Source: Sphingobacterium faecium
GTDB taxonomy: Bacteria; Bacteroidota; Bacteroidia; Sphingobacteriales; Sphingobacteriaceae
Direction of reading: 5' to 3'
DNA length: 64,000 nt
Assembly: GCF_003054045.1 (NCBI RefSeq)
Contig: NZ_QBKH01000005.1
Span: forward strand, 62,001-126,000
Position numbers and translations under genes: made by a program. The notes beneath the pieces are model-generated. The model ran no database searches. It worked only from the letters and a program-made list of their open reading frames with translations, and was not told where the DNA came from. Below, piece after piece: positions 1 to 9,695 of the stretch (its first letter is position 1; each line of letters begins with the position of its first letter).

Positions 1-144
1 GCAAATTACAATAAAGCTGTGGCAACTGATGCCTACAATAATGCAGTAAAAGATTACGAAAAAGTATTGACTTTTGATGCTTCTCGTAAAGATATCCAAA
101 CGGAGCTTAAAAAAGCTAAAATCTACCGTGACAACTTGAAATAG
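1..144 (+). CDS. C-terminal end of a TPR-type protein (5' partial)
   Basis: The window opens inside a reading frame of 47 codons ending in TAG at 142-144. The residues AYNNAVKDYEKVL followed by a short turn and a Lys-rich helix have the spacing and Ala/Tyr pattern of a tetratricopeptide helix pair, so this is probably the last repeat of a protein-interaction protein. The start and most of the protein lie outside the window, so no function can be given. A strong hairpin follows 16 bp after the stop. Confidence 0.6.
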   Translation, partial: ANYNKAVATDAYNNAVKDYEKVLTFDASRKDIQTELKKAKIYRDNLK

Positions 145-159
145 TATTTTCAAAACAGT

Positions 160-199
160 AAAAAGCACTTTATGATTAAAAACATAAAGTGCTTTTTTA
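160..199. terminator. Bidirectional intrinsic terminator
   Basis: A 14-bp stem (AAAGCACTTTATG and its complement) with an AT loop is followed by a T-run on the plus strand and by TTTTT on the minus strand. It lies between the convergent TPR gene and the lipoprotein gene, so it can end both transcripts. Confidence 0.8.
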
Positions 200-238
200 T
201 TTAAAGTCTATTCTCAAATAGGAGTGAAGATTCTATAA

Positions 239-793
239 TTAATTTGATTTTAACTTACCTCTAATCTTATATTGACTTCTCCCCAAAATGAGAATATCCT
301 GATCCTTTTCAATTTGATAACTAGAATCAACATCATAAGTAAGTTTTTCATTACTCGAATACAAACTATTATCTACCTTTCGTTCAATAATAACCTGTTG
401 GATTTTTCCATTTAAATCATGCTCCACAGCTAAATACTGAATTGCTAAACGGTCATCCTTAGCTTTGTATATTGTTTTGCAATCTACTTCTTTAAAATCA
501 TAGAGATTCGGATCTGCATCTTTAGTAATATCAGCCGCAATAAATCCACTTAATTCAGTATGCCAGTTAGTAATCTTTAAAGACTTAGTTTCACTATCCA
601 AATCTTTCGCAACTGTCTTTTCGACAGTTGGGTTCAACTTCGTTAACTTTTCAATTTCTGCATTAAAAAATGAATCCAAAGAAAGCGTTGATCCTTTTGT
701 CTGTTGTACTGATTTTTCGTTATTGCAGGACCAAAATAACAACACACTCCCTATAAGTAAAAAGAGTGTGCTGTTGATATGTTTATTTTTCAT
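239..793 (-). CDS. Predicted lipoprotein of unknown function
   Basis: This 184-residue protein starts with MKNKHIN, a hydrophobic stretch and the lipobox FWSC (Cys at about residue 23), so it is a predicted lipid-anchored envelope protein. The rest is polar and looks beta-rich (several alternating strands in residues 95-180) with no motif I recognise. It starts 1 bp after the gpmI stop codon, so it is almost certainly translated from the gpmI mRNA. That linkage does not reveal a function. Confidence 0.75.
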   Translation of the reverse strand: MKNKHINSTLFLLIGSVLLFWSCNNEKSVQQTKGSTLSLDSFFNAEIEKLTKLNPTVEKTVAKDLDSETKSLKITNWHTELSGFIAADITKDADPNLYDFKEVDCKTIYKAKDDRLAIQYLAVEHDLNGKIQQVIIERKVDNSLYSSNEKLTYDVDSSYQIEKDQDILILGRSQYKIRGKLKSN

Positions 794-794
794 A

Positions 795-2324
795 TTAGTC
801 TTCTACCAATACTTGACCATCCATTTGTAAAGGGATCTCCACTTTTAATAATTTCAATATAGTTGGTGCTATATCACCTAATTTTCCATCCTTTACTTTT
901 TTATAATCTGGATCAATCAAAATACATGGAACCAAGTTCGTTGTATGTGCGGTATTGACTGAGCCATCAGCATTGACCATAAATTCTGAATTACCGTGAT
1001 CTGCAATAATGATAAAAGAATAACCGTATTGTAATCCTTTTTCCACCACTTGTTTGGTACAACGGTCAATGGTTTCTACCGCTTTAACAACAGCATCAAA
1101 AACGCCTGTATGCCCCACCATATCTGGATTAGCAAAATTCAAACAAATAAAATCAGGTTGCGCATCTTCGATGTCTTTTACGATAGCGTCAGTAATACCT
1201 TGAGCGGACATTTCTGGTTGCAAATCATATGTAGCTACCTTTGGCGAAGGCACCAATAAACGACGCTCACCCTCAAATTCTTGTTCACGACCTCCTGAAA
1301 AGAAGAATGTAACATGCGGATATTTCTCCGTCTCAGCAATACGTACCTGTGTTTTATGATTTGCAGCTAACACCTCACCAAGGGTATTGATTAAATTATC
1401 CTTGTTAAAAATGACCTTTACATTTATAAATGTGTCATCATAAGCAGTCATGGTCACATAGTAAAGATCAAGTGGCTTTAAGTTATAATCAGGAAATGCT
1501 TTCTGTGTCAACGCAACTGTGATCTCACGTCCACGATCTGTTCTGAAGTTATAGCATATCACGACATCACCATCTTGAATGGTAGCAATAGGTTGGTCTG
1601 CCGCATTTGTGATGACAAGAGGTTGAACAAACTCATCTGTCACTTCTTGATCATATGAATGTTGTATAGACTCCAAAATATCTTTGGTTGCTGTACCCGT
1701 ACCATGTACCATTAAATCGTAAGCTAACTTAACCCGTTCCCAACGATTATCACGGTCCATGGCATAATAGCGTCCAATTGCAGATGCTAATGTACCTACA
1801 GATTGCGGTAAGAAATCTTGCAATGCTTTTATATAAGTCAGACCTGAATTTGGATCAGTATCACGACCATCTAGAAAAGCATGTATAAACACCTGGTCTG
1901 AAGTTAGTCCAGCATGTTTAGCTGCGTCACATAGACCACGTAAATGACTCGTATGTGCATGCACGCCACCATCAGAGAGTAATCCTATAAAATGAACTTT
2001 TTTGCTATTGTTTAATGCATATTTGAAAGCATCTTGAATGGTTGTATCGGTATTGAATACACCATCTCGAACGGCTTTATGAATTCGACCTAACTCCTGA
2101 TAGACAACACGGCCTGCGCCTAAATTCATATGTCCAACTTCTGAGTTACCCATCTGACCTTCAGGCAAACCAACAGCTTCACCTGAAGCTTCTAGTTTTG
2201 AATTTGGATAATTTGCTTTTAAATAATCGAGATAGGGAGTATCAGCTGCAAAGGCAGCGTCAGATTGATCTTCTTTTCCGTATCCTAATCCGTCTAGGAT
2301 TAATAGTGCTACTTTTTTTTCCAT
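795..2324 (-). CDS. gpmI: 2,3-bisphosphoglycerate-independent phosphoglycerate mutase
   Basis: This cytoplasmic glycolytic enzyme interconverts 3- and 2-phosphoglycerate using two metal ions (Mn2+ in most homologues). The 509-residue length is normal for the family. The N-terminal metal site LLILDGLG (Asp11), the catalytic serine in GQMGNSEVGHMN (Ser61) and the C-terminal metal motif ADHGNSEFM with a later NTAHTTN histidine are all present. It is the first gene of a two-gene unit with the lipoprotein at 239-793. A possible -7 box lies just upstream of the ATG, which would give a very short leader. Confidence 0.97.
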   Translation of the reverse strand: MEKKVALLILDGLGYGKEDQSDAAFAADTPYLDYLKANYPNSKLEASGEAVGLPEGQMGNSEVGHMNLGAGRVVYQELGRIHKAVRDGVFNTDTTIQDAFKYALNNSKKVHFIGLLSDGGVHAHTSHLRGLCDAAKHAGLTSDQVFIHAFLDGRDTDPNSGLTYIKALQDFLPQSVGTLASAIGRYYAMDRDNRWERVKLAYDLMVHGTGTATKDILESIQHSYDQEVTDEFVQPLVITNAADQPIATIQDGDVVICYNFRTDRGREITVALTQKAFPDYNLKPLDLYYVTMTAYDDTFINVKVIFNKDNLINTLGEVLAANHKTQVRIAETEKYPHVTFFFSGGREQEFEGERRLLVPSPKVATYDLQPEMSAQGITDAIVKDIEDAQPDFICLNFANPDMVGHTGVFDAVVKAVETIDRCTKQVVEKGLQYGYSFIIIADHGNSEFMVNADGSVNTAHTTNLVPCILIDPDYKKVKDGKLGDIAPTILKLLKVEIPLQMDGQVLVED

Positions 2325-2335
2325 AATGATATAAG

Positions 2336-2343
2336 CAAATATA
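2336..2343 (-). promoter_or_regulatory. Possible -7 box for gpmI
   Basis: On the minus strand this reads TATATTTG, a match to the Bacteroidota -7 consensus TAnnTTTG. Only a weak -33 element (CTTG, about 20 bp upstream) accompanies it. The implied start site leaves a leader of only a few nucleotides before the gpmI ATG. Confidence 0.35.
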
Positions 2344-2417
2344 ATTTAAATCAAGTGATAAGTCAAGGCTATCCGCGAGGTATTAAAAAATTAATGTTTT
2401 TTCAATGTAAATTTCTG

Positions 2418-2425
2418 TAGATTTG
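2418..2425 (+). promoter_or_regulatory. Possible -7 box for the DUF4783-nadC-plsY unit
   Basis: TAGATTTG matches TAnnTTTG. The region 18-20 bp upstream is T-rich but lacks a clean TTTG. It would give a leader of about 100 nt before the ATG at 2530, in which I see no obvious structure. Confidence 0.35.
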
Positions 2426-2529
2426 GCATTGTTTATGTAACTCTTCTACCAAATCACAACAGTTTAGTCTGCATGCAATAACTATTTTAGTAAGTTCTTG
2501 GACTACATCGAGTTTAATTATCTACATTA

Positions 2530-2988
2530 ATGAAAAGAATTATATCTTTTATTAGTATTTTTATGTGCATGACCGTGTACGTATTTTCTAATAATACCAG
2601 AGGGAATACCTTTATTTTCTTTAATCAATCATTTATGATTACGCCTAACATGGCGGATTTGAATGATACTCTTTTGGTTGAACTCAGAACTGGAAATGCT
2701 AAAAATATAGCTCGATTCTTCGGTTCAAATATAACACTATCGATTTTGAATGAAGATGGTTTGTATTCAAAATATCAAGCAGAAATGCTCTTACAAGGTT
2801 TTTTATCTAAAAATAAACCAAGTGCAGTAAAATTACTACAGAAAATAACAAATAAAACCAATTACAGTTACTATGTCTACCAGCTTTCCAGTAATAAAAA
2901 TTTATTTCGAGTTTTTATTAAAATCAGTTTATCTAAAAGTGGGCAGACAATCGAAGAATTTAGAGTTGAAAAACAGGCTTCTAAATAA
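2530..2988 (+). CDS. DUF4783 domain-containing protein
   Basis: This 152-residue protein has an N-terminal hydrophobic segment (residues 3-20, ending YVFSNN), consistent with a secretion signal. The rest matches my knowledge of the DUF4783 family: a helical segment with LRTGNAKNIARFF, then GLYSKYQAEMLLQGFL and a C-terminal beta sheet. The fold resembles the NTF2/SnoaL type. The family has no established function. The position directly upstream of nadC is common in Bacteroidota, and the 67-bp gap allows cotranscription. Confidence 0.75.
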   Translation: MKRIISFISIFMCMTVYVFSNNTRGNTFIFFNQSFMITPNMADLNDTLLVELRTGNAKNIARFFGSNITLSILNEDGLYSKYQAEMLLQGFLSKNKPSAVKLLQKITNKTNYSYYVYQLSSNKNLFRVFIKISLSKSGQTIEEFRVEKQASK

Positions 2989-3055
2989 TATTTCCAAATT
3001 ATTTTCTTGAATAAAATTTAAATTTCCATCTTCGCTACATTATTAGTGACAATTC

Positions 3056-3910
3056 ATGATGGAAAAAAGAGAATATATTAAAAAATTTGTTCACGATGCA
3101 ATACTAGAAGATGTTGGAGATGGAGATCATACAACACTTTCTACTATTCCAAAGGATAAAGTTGGAGAGGCCAAATTAATAGTAAAGGAAGATGGTATTT
3201 TAGCAGGCGTAGAAGTTGCTTTAGAAATCATTAATCAAATTGACCCAACACTTACCCATGAAGTCCTTATTCAGGACGGAAGTGCTGTAAAAGTAGGTGA
3301 TATCGCCTTATTCTTGAAAGGAAAAATTCATAGTATCCTAATTGCAGAACGTTTAATCTTAAATGTTATGCAACGTATGAGCGGGATAGCAACCACTACA
3401 CACCGTTATGCTAAGTTGTTAGCTGGTACAAAAACGAAAATATTAGATACTCGTAAAACAACTCCCTTACTTCGTTTGTTAGAAAAAGAAGCAGTTAAAA
3501 TCGGAGGGGGGACTAATCACCGTTTTGGTCTTTACGATATGATCTTGATTAAAGATAACCATGTAGATTATAGCGGAAGCGTGACACAGGCTTTAGTAAG
3601 CGCTAACGTATATAGAGCAACGTTAAATAAGCCTATTGAAATTGAAATTGAGGTTAGAAATTTTGATGAGCTAGCTGAAGTTATTACCTTTGGGCATGTT
3701 GATCGCATCATGTTGGATAATTTTAGCCCTGCAGATGTTAAAAAAGCAGTGGATATCATTGCCGAAAGATTTGTCACTGAGGCATCTGGTGGAATTACAG
3801 AAGAAACGCTTCAAGCATATGCAGCAGCAGGAGTAGATTATATTTCAGCTGGGGCTTTGACACATTCTGTCAAAAGTTTGGATTTAAGTTTAAAAGCCAA
3901 ATTAATTTAG
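3056..3910 (+). CDS. nadC: Nicotinate-nucleotide pyrophosphorylase (carboxylating)
   Basis: This is quinolinate phosphoribosyltransferase, the step of de novo NAD synthesis that turns quinolinate and PRPP into nicotinate mononucleotide. Signatures present are ILDTRKTTP, EAVKIGGGTNHR, DMILIKDNH, the IEIEVRN strand and the C-terminal ASGGITEETL loop of the TIM-like barrel. Length (284) is normal. Two ATGs in a row (3056 and 3059) are equally good starts. It is followed after 16 bp by plsY. No nadA or nadB is in the window. Confidence 0.96.
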   Translation: MMEKREYIKKFVHDAILEDVGDGDHTTLSTIPKDKVGEAKLIVKEDGILAGVEVALEIINQIDPTLTHEVLIQDGSAVKVGDIALFLKGKIHSILIAERLILNVMQRMSGIATTTHRYAKLLAGTKTKILDTRKTTPLLRLLEKEAVKIGGGTNHRFGLYDMILIKDNHVDYSGSVTQALVSANVYRATLNKPIEIEIEVRNFDELAEVITFGHVDRIMLDNFSPADVKKAVDIIAERFVTEASGGITEETLQAYAAAGVDYISAGALTHSVKSLDLSLKAKLI

Positions 3911-3926
3911 GATATAACAATAATTA

Positions 3927-4571
3927 ATGATTTCTATTTATTTAGTAAGTGCAGTATTACTAGCTTATTTATTTGGATCAATCCCTACTGCGGTATGGTA
4001 TGGACAGGCATTTTATGGTGTTGACGTAAGAGAATACGGTAGTGGAAATGCTGGAGCGACTAATACTTTTCGTGTTTTAGGACCCAAAGCAGGTGCTGTA
4101 GTGATGTTTGTTGATATTTTTAAGGGGTTTACATCTACGAATTTAGCTTATTTAATAGAAGCTGGTCAGAGCACCAGTAATGTGCAATTTGTCAATTATC
4201 AACTGGCATTGGGAGTAATCGCCGTTTTAGGTCATTTGTTCCCAGTCTTTGCTGGATTTAGAGGAGGAAAAGGGGTCGCTACTTTATTTGGTATGATACT
4301 CGCTATCCATGCGCCAGCAGCGTTACTTTGTGTGAGTATATTTATTATTATTTTATTAACCACTCATTATGTTTCATTGAGTTCGATTATGGCTGGTTTT
4401 ACATTCCCATTTAGTATAGCATTTTTGTTTAAAACTTCTATTCCCTCAGTTCTACTCTATGGTATAGCGATTTGCGCATTGATTTTAATAACCCATCAAA
4501 AGAACATCGAGCGTTTGCTAAAAGGGCACGAATCTAAAGTTTATCTTTTTAAAAAGAAAAAGAATATTTAG
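3927..4571 (+). CDS. plsY: Glycerol-3-phosphate acyltransferase PlsY
   Basis: This integral membrane enzyme makes lysophosphatidic acid from acyl-phosphate and glycerol 3-phosphate, the first step in phospholipid synthesis. The three family motifs are visible: SIPTAVWYG near residue 18, YGSGNAGATNTFRVLG near 39, and FRGGKGVAT near 112. Between them are about five hydrophobic segments. Length 214 is normal. The C-terminus is Lys-rich and cytoplasmic. It sits 16 bp after nadC in the same direction. Confidence 0.95.
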   Translation: MISIYLVSAVLLAYLFGSIPTAVWYGQAFYGVDVREYGSGNAGATNTFRVLGPKAGAVVMFVDIFKGFTSTNLAYLIEAGQSTSNVQFVNYQLALGVIAVLGHLFPVFAGFRGGKGVATLFGMILAIHAPAALLCVSIFIIILLTTHYVSLSSIMAGFTFPFSIAFLFKTSIPSVLLYGIAICALILITHQKNIERLLKGHESKVYLFKKKKNI

Positions 4572-4622
4572 GCATAGGAATTGCGTTGGTTACTTCATAA
4601 TGCAATGTCTAACAATTAACAT

Positions 4623-5417
4623 ATGAAAAAGGTCTTTAAATATACAAGTATACTCTTAATAGGAGCTACTTTAGCTTCATGCTCTACTGTTCCTATCACA
4701 GGGCGTAAACAATTAAGTCTGGTCAGCGACAGTCAGATTCAAGAGCAAGCAGCCTCTTCTTATAAGCAATTTTTAAATTCCTCAAATACAAAAGTAATTA
4801 CAGGTACTAGTCAAGCAACATTAGTTAAGAAAGTTGGAAACAAACTGGCTATTGCGGTTAATCAGTATCTCACACAACAGGGAATAGCTGATCAGTTTAA
4901 TTTCAGTTGGGAATTTAACTTGGTGCAGAGTGATGAGATCAACGCTTGGTGTATGCCAGGTGGGAAAGTAGCTATTTATACTGGTATTCTCCCAGTTACA
5001 CAGAACGAGACGGGTCTTGCTACAGTAATGGGGCATGAGATCGCACACGCCATCGCGCGCCATTCGATGGAGCAGATGTCAAGACAGTATGCTACACAAG
5101 CACTTGGTAATGTAATTGGAGTCGCAACTTCAGGAACAAGTTACGCTGGTATTGTGAATAGTGCCTATGGTATTGGCGGTCAATTAACTTCGCTGAAGTA
5201 CTCGCGTGGAAATGAATCGGAAGCCGATCACATGGGGCTGGTCATCATGGCCATGGCGGGTTATAATCCAAGTGAAGCAGTGAAATTTTGGGAGCGTATG
5301 GCATCTGGTGGATCTAAAGGGACTCCAGAGTTTTTAAGTACTCACCCGAGTGATGCTAGACGTATCAGTGACATTCAAAAAATGCTTCCAGAGGCATTAA
5401 AATATTATAAAAAATAA
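4623..5417 (+). CDS. M48 family zinc metallopeptidase, lipoprotein
   Basis: A lipobox TLASC (Cys20) marks this as a lipid-anchored periplasmic protein. The zinc site HEIAH is at residues 138-142 and the third ligand is in NESEADHMG about 60 residues later, the M48 arrangement. The STHPSDARRI motif near the C-terminus is typical of the short LoiP/BepA/Oma1-like branch. Length 264 fits. These proteases degrade misfolded envelope proteins; that role is inferred. A clear terminator follows. Confidence 0.93.
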   Translation: MKKVFKYTSILLIGATLASCSTVPITGRKQLSLVSDSQIQEQAASSYKQFLNSSNTKVITGTSQATLVKKVGNKLAIAVNQYLTQQGIADQFNFSWEFNLVQSDEINAWCMPGGKVAIYTGILPVTQNETGLATVMGHEIAHAIARHSMEQMSRQYATQALGNVIGVATSGTSYAGIVNSAYGIGGQLTSLKYSRGNESEADHMGLVIMAMAGYNPSEAVKFWERMASGGSKGTPEFLSTHPSDARRISDIQKMLPEALKYYKK

Positions 5418-5437
5418 TGTTTAACATATAAAAATAG

Positions 5438-5465
5438 AAAAGAGGTTTACGAACCTCTTTTTTTG
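5438..5465 (+). terminator. Intrinsic terminator after the M48 protease gene
   Basis: A 10-bp stem AAAAGAGGTT/AACCTCTTTT with a TACG tetraloop is followed by eight T residues. Confidence 0.88.
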
Positions 5466-5544
5466 TGGCGTTCGAGCTTCGTATACCCTGATGCTTGGCT
5501 TAATTATTGTCAACTTTCATTGATTCATATTAAAATATAAAATT

Positions 5545-6204
5545 ATGGGAATGACAGATTTAATAACAGGTGGCCTAGGAAATCAAATGGCCGCAGGATT
5601 GTCCAAAAAGTTAGGTATTGACTCCACTAAAGCAACTTGGATCTTAGCAATAGCAGTTCCTCTAATTGCGGGGGCAATTAAATATAACCAAAGTAAAGGA
5701 GATGCCAATCATGTAAATGGTTTTGCCGAAGCGTTGGACACCAAACATGATGGAGCAATCTTAGATCATGTCGATGAAGTAATCGAACAGGGACCTACAG
5801 AAGATGGCAATAAGATCGTACAGCACATCTTTGGCAGTAAAGCCGAATATGTAAGCTCAAATCTGGCTACGAAAAGTGGATTTAGCTCTGCGCAGATCAC
5901 AGGAGTATTGGCTACTTTGGCACCGATTGTGATGGGGTACTTAGGTAAAGAAAAGGCAAATCATGCACAAAGTGGTACCAGTAATCCGTTAGGAGATCTA
6001 TTAGGTGGGTTTTTAGGTGGAAATTCTAACGCTGGAGGTGGAATAGGGAGTATAATAGGAAATATATTTGGAGGGGATGAAAAAGCAGAAGGAGCAACAG
6101 TTTCATCAGGTGGAGGATTGACCGATAAGATCACTGATTTTTTTGACAAAAATAAAGATGGTAGTGCCATTGATGATATCGTTGGTATGTTCACCAAAAA
6201 ATAA
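5545..6204 (+). CDS. DUF937 domain-containing protein
   Basis: This 219-residue protein begins with the repetitive helical DUF937 domain (about residues 1-135: GNQMAAGLSKKLGI, then LAIAVPLIAGAI and later ITGVLATLAPIVMGYLG, two copies of a similar motif). A Gly/Asn-rich linker (145-185) follows. The tail contains DKNKDGSAIDDIVG, which resembles an EF-hand or dockerin calcium loop. There is no signal peptide. The family function is not established; it is often annotated as YidB-like. Confidence 0.82.
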   Translation: MGMTDLITGGLGNQMAAGLSKKLGIDSTKATWILAIAVPLIAGAIKYNQSKGDANHVNGFAEALDTKHDGAILDHVDEVIEQGPTEDGNKIVQHIFGSKAEYVSSNLATKSGFSSAQITGVLATLAPIVMGYLGKEKANHAQSGTSNPLGDLLGGFLGGNSNAGGGIGSIIGNIFGGDEKAEGATVSSGGGLTDKITDFFDKNKDGSAIDDIVGMFTKK

Positions 6205-6268
6205 GCGAACGATAAAAAACACTTTGCTGTTCCAATTGTTATTTTAGTAAAGATCAAAATATACGATT

Positions 6269-6574
6269 ATGGATAATAGGAATAAATATGATTCTGCTAC
6301 TGTTGCTTTAGAAAAATTGAAAGAGGCTGGATATGTGATTGATTATAACATAGAGTTAGAACCTTTAATTGCTAATCCATCCAATTATAAGATTGACTAC
6401 GTATACCGTTATGAAGGAGATTCAAATCCTGATGATGAAAATACGGTCTATGGTATTGCAGAAAAGAATAGTTTAAATAAAGGAGTCTTTGTGATCGGCA
6501 ATCTATCTTTTGTAGAAGGGAAAATTCGAGATGTTATTATTAATCTAGAAATTGCCCATAAGCAAGAAATATAA
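6269..6574 (+). CDS. Conserved hypothetical protein, 101 residues
   Basis: This small soluble acidic protein shows a helix (residues 8-18) followed by alternating beta strands ([32 protein letters not shown]). Similar Bacteroidota proteins are sometimes labelled phosphoribosylpyrophosphate synthetase; I see no PRPP-binding motif and do not support that name. It starts 64 bp after the DUF937 gene and ends at a strong terminator. Confidence 0.68.
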   Translation: MDNRNKYDSATVALEKLKEAGYVIDYNIELEPLIANPSNYKIDYVYRYEGDSNPDDENTVYGIAEKNSLNKGVFVIGNLSFVEGKIRDVIINLEIAHKQEI

Positions 6575-6600
6575 AAATAGCGGCCTAAGCCGCTATTTTT
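6573..6600. terminator. Bidirectional terminator between the 101-residue protein gene and sbcC
   Basis: A perfect 12-bp stem AAAAATAGCGGC/GCCGCTATTTTT with a CTAA loop has T-runs on both strands, so it can serve the plus-strand gene and the leftward sbcDC operon. Confidence 0.88.
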
Positions 6601-6652
6601 ATATGACGCATTTGTTTTGCTTACCATAGTATAATCCAAGTCGATACAGCTT

Positions 6653-9600
6653 TTAAAAATCATGGATAATTAAACTTCCTTTCTCCTCATCTTTGACAAT
6701 TTTTATAGACGCTGGAATACGCTCCTGTAGTTCATCCACATGGGAAATGATTCCTACAATTCTATTTTCTTTATGAAGGGCATTTAGCGTCTCAAAAATG
6801 AGGTTAACAGAATCGGTATCCTGCGTACCAAAACCCTCATCAATAAAAAAGAAATTCTTTTCATTTCTATTAAGACTGCGTGTGCTTTCAGCTAACGCAA
6901 GTGCTAAACATAAAGATGCTTGGAAAAATTGACCTCCTGATAACGTTCTCACTGATCGTGATTTACCTCCATTAAGGTGATCTATCACTTCAAAATCATT
7001 ATCTGCATTGATCATTAATTTGAGATGACCTCTTGTCAAACGTTCGAAACGTTGATTGGCAATCTGACATAAATCTTCTAAATATTGCGTCGAGATATAA
7101 TCTACAAATCCATTTCCTTTAAATAGATTAGATAGTATATTTAGATTCTTACTTCGCAGTATGTGATTATCCAGTTCACTTTGTAACTGTATTTTTTCTG
7201 CATATTTCTTTTTCGAGATGATAAGTTGATCCTTTAATGATTGTAACTGACCGATCAATTTGTCCTTGACATCTTTGGTAAGCTGTAGTTCTTGACTTAC
7301 GGTATCTAGTTGCGATATATCAACTGCTTCTTGCTTTATTCTTTCCTCTAGTTGTCGTATTGCTGTTTTTACAATAGCAAATTGTTCTTCAAACTGTTTA
7401 ATTCGGGATTCTTCATGTTCCAGATCATACTGCTGTTGCAGTATTTGCTGTATCGACTCCGTAGATTCAAAACCATGTACCTGTAATAATTCAGCTATCG
7501 ATTTCTGATAAGATTCAATTTTTAAACGTGTCGTGTCTAATTGTAGCTGCAGACTCGTAGTATGTGTAGATTGCGTTGCTATCGCAATATTTAATCGATT
7601 AATTTCATCAGATAAGTTCTTGAATTCTTGCTCTGTAGCGATTATCGACTGAACTGATTGTGCAATTGTATTTTCAATATCGCAAATGGGCATAATCTGA
7701 AAATCGGATAGGTTCAGCCGCTTAATCAATTGCTGATGACTCGCAGCCCGACCCTCAATTGCCGATTTAGATACCGCAATGTTAGTCAGCACCTGATTAT
7801 ACTTTTCCTTTTTAGCTTTTAATTCATTCAATTCATCTTGTAACAAGCTTAAGTTGCTTTCTGCTGCTGTACAATTTTGTTCTATCGTGACCGCTTCCAG
7901 CTGCCATTGGTCAAATGCCTGACGGTCATTTGGCTGAAATGTGGTCCAGGTAAATTGTTTAAGGTGGTCACTCAAATCGATAGCTATAGTGTCCAACTTG
8001 GCGGTATTTAAATCCACATCTTTCTGCAGATTTGACAACTGCGCAGCGAGTTGAATAAACCGCTGTTTTTGTTTTTGAATTTGAACTAATTCAGCAATCA
8101 CATTTGATTTTTCAGATTGTAATGAATTCAATAATGAAGACAGGTCTTCAGTTTGCATGATATGAGGGTGGTGTTCAGATCCGCATAGTGGACAGGCTTT
8201 ACCTGCTGTTAATGCATGAGAATAACTCGCTAATTGTTGTTGGACCTGAGCCTTATTTTCATCGGACTGTATCATCTCCAACCGTTGGTTTGCCGTTATT
8301 TCTTGATCATTCAATTTTTCATTCCAATTGGATGGATCTAGATCTTCCTGTTCAAATTGCAATAGAATAGCTTGCAGTTCTTTTTTCCTAGTCAGCAACT
8401 CTACCTGAAGCTCACTTTGGCTTTTAATGAACAATTCATGCTTGGTATACCAAGCATGAATTGCTACGAGTAGGCTACCTGAAATACGTTTTTCCTTTAA
8501 TTTTATTATATCCTGCTGTTTTTCCTGAATGAAAACTTGTTTTTTCTGGATTTCTTGTTCCACATCATGAAGAACAAGCTTGCCCTTAGCTAATCGATCA
8601 TTATCTTTGCTAATATCACCCTGCAATTGTAGAACTTGAACAATATTTTTAAGATCCTCGACTTCTAATTTTTTATGATCAAGCAGATTGAAGTCGCCTT
8701 CCACCAGTTTGTATTGATTATTTGCATGGATCAATGCGCCCTGCACAGTATTTAATTGTAACTGTGCACTGTTTACATCTTCTTGCAATTTTGATTCTTC
8801 GCTAAGTTCCCTAGCAACGCTATCCAGTACATTTTTGAAAATTCGCTCCACTTTCTGAAAAAGTTGAATCTGAGTTTTAAGCGTTTCAATATGGACCTGC
8901 TCTGTACTTAGTTGCGCAAAAACCGCTTTCTTTTTTGCAATTTCAAGATGAAGCTGTTGAGCCTCTAGTAACTTTTGATGATGTTGCTCCAACAGTTGGT
9001 GTTTTTTGGTCACATCAAGGAGATCCAATTCTTCTTTTTCCAACTGTGTAAGTAAGTCCGAAATGCTTTCTTCGGTATAGTCTTCCAGTGCCTGAACCGC
9101 CCCTGCAATATGTTGGACTTTCAAGTCTGTTTCTTTATTGAGAGCAGCAACTTTATAAAAAAGATCATAATGATCCAAGTTAAAAAGTTCTTTCATCATA
9201 TTGGATCGTTCGGCACCCTTAAGCTCAAGAAATTCCTTAAACTGTCCCTGCGGAACAATAACAGTACGATTAAAGTTTTTGTAGGAGATGCCCAGGATTG
9301 TTTCAGCATCCGTACTCTCTAGTGGTATCTTTTCTTCACCATCAAATACATAAGCTTTTCGTATAGGAGTTGTGACTTTATCAAACTGTTTACCATTTCT
9401 TCTCCAAGATGCTTCAAATGCATATTTTTTATTTTCCTTGCCGATAAAGTGAAATTCGATTCTAAGCAGGTTAGCATTCAAATTCATCATATTATAGGCT
9501 CTATTATTACTGTTTAGCCGATTTGTATTAGCAAATAGCGCAAAAGTAATGGCTTCTAGGATGGATGATTTTCCCGATCCGACTTTTCCAAAAATACCGA

Positions 9601-9691
9601 AGAGACCGGCGGAAGTCAAGGATGTAAAATCGATTTCCTGTTTTGTCTGATAGGAGTAGAGTCCTTCTATCGATAGATATAGTGGCAACAT
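6653..9691 (-). CDS. sbcC: Exonuclease SbcC-type ATPase (Rad50-like)
   Basis: This is the large subunit of the SbcCD nuclease, which opens hairpins and processes DNA ends during repair. The 1012 residues show the Walker A motif GKVGSGKSS near residue 35, the Q-loop IVPQGQFKEF near 145, long coiled coils, a zinc hook CPLCGSEHHPH near 497, the ABC signature TLSGGQFF near 910, and Walker B FFFIDEGFGTQD. All are intact. It lies 4 bp downstream of sbcD, with which it forms one unit. Confidence 0.96.
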   Translation of the reverse strand: MLPLYLSIEGLYSYQTKQEIDFTSLTSAGLFGIFGKVGSGKSSILEAITFALFANTNRLNSNNRAYNMMNLNANLLRIEFHFIGKENKKYAFEASWRRNGKQFDKVTTPIRKAYVFDGEEKIPLESTDAETILGISYKNFNRTVIVPQGQFKEFLELKGAERSNMMKELFNLDHYDLFYKVAALNKETDLKVQHIAGAVQALEDYTEESISDLLTQLEKEELDLLDVTKKHQLLEQHHQKLLEAQQLHLEIAKKKAVFAQLSTEQVHIETLKTQIQLFQKVERIFKNVLDSVARELSEESKLQEDVNSAQLQLNTVQGALIHANNQYKLVEGDFNLLDHKKLEVEDLKNIVQVLQLQGDISKDNDRLAKGKLVLHDVEQEIQKKQVFIQEKQQDIIKLKEKRISGSLLVAIHAWYTKHELFIKSQSELQVELLTRKKELQAILLQFEQEDLDPSNWNEKLNDQEITANQRLEMIQSDENKAQVQQQLASYSHALTAGKACPLCGSEHHPHIMQTEDLSSLLNSLQSEKSNVIAELVQIQKQKQRFIQLAAQLSNLQKDVDLNTAKLDTIAIDLSDHLKQFTWTTFQPNDRQAFDQWQLEAVTIEQNCTAAESNLSLLQDELNELKAKKEKYNQVLTNIAVSKSAIEGRAASHQQLIKRLNLSDFQIMPICDIENTIAQSVQSIIATEQEFKNLSDEINRLNIAIATQSTHTTSLQLQLDTTRLKIESYQKSIAELLQVHGFESTESIQQILQQQYDLEHEESRIKQFEEQFAIVKTAIRQLEERIKQEAVDISQLDTVSQELQLTKDVKDKLIGQLQSLKDQLIISKKKYAEKIQLQSELDNHILRSKNLNILSNLFKGNGFVDYISTQYLEDLCQIANQRFERLTRGHLKLMINADNDFEVIDHLNGGKSRSVRTLSGGQFFQASLCLALALAESTRSLNRNEKNFFFIDEGFGTQDTDSVNLIFETLNALHKENRIVGIISHVDELQERIPASIKIVKDEEKGSLIIHDF

Positions 9692-9695
9692 ATGA

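Noticed and set aside
6269..6574. Annotation of the 101-residue protein as phosphoribosylpyrophosphate synthetase
   Set aside because: It is far too short and has no PRPP-binding loop; the name appears to be a propagated database label.
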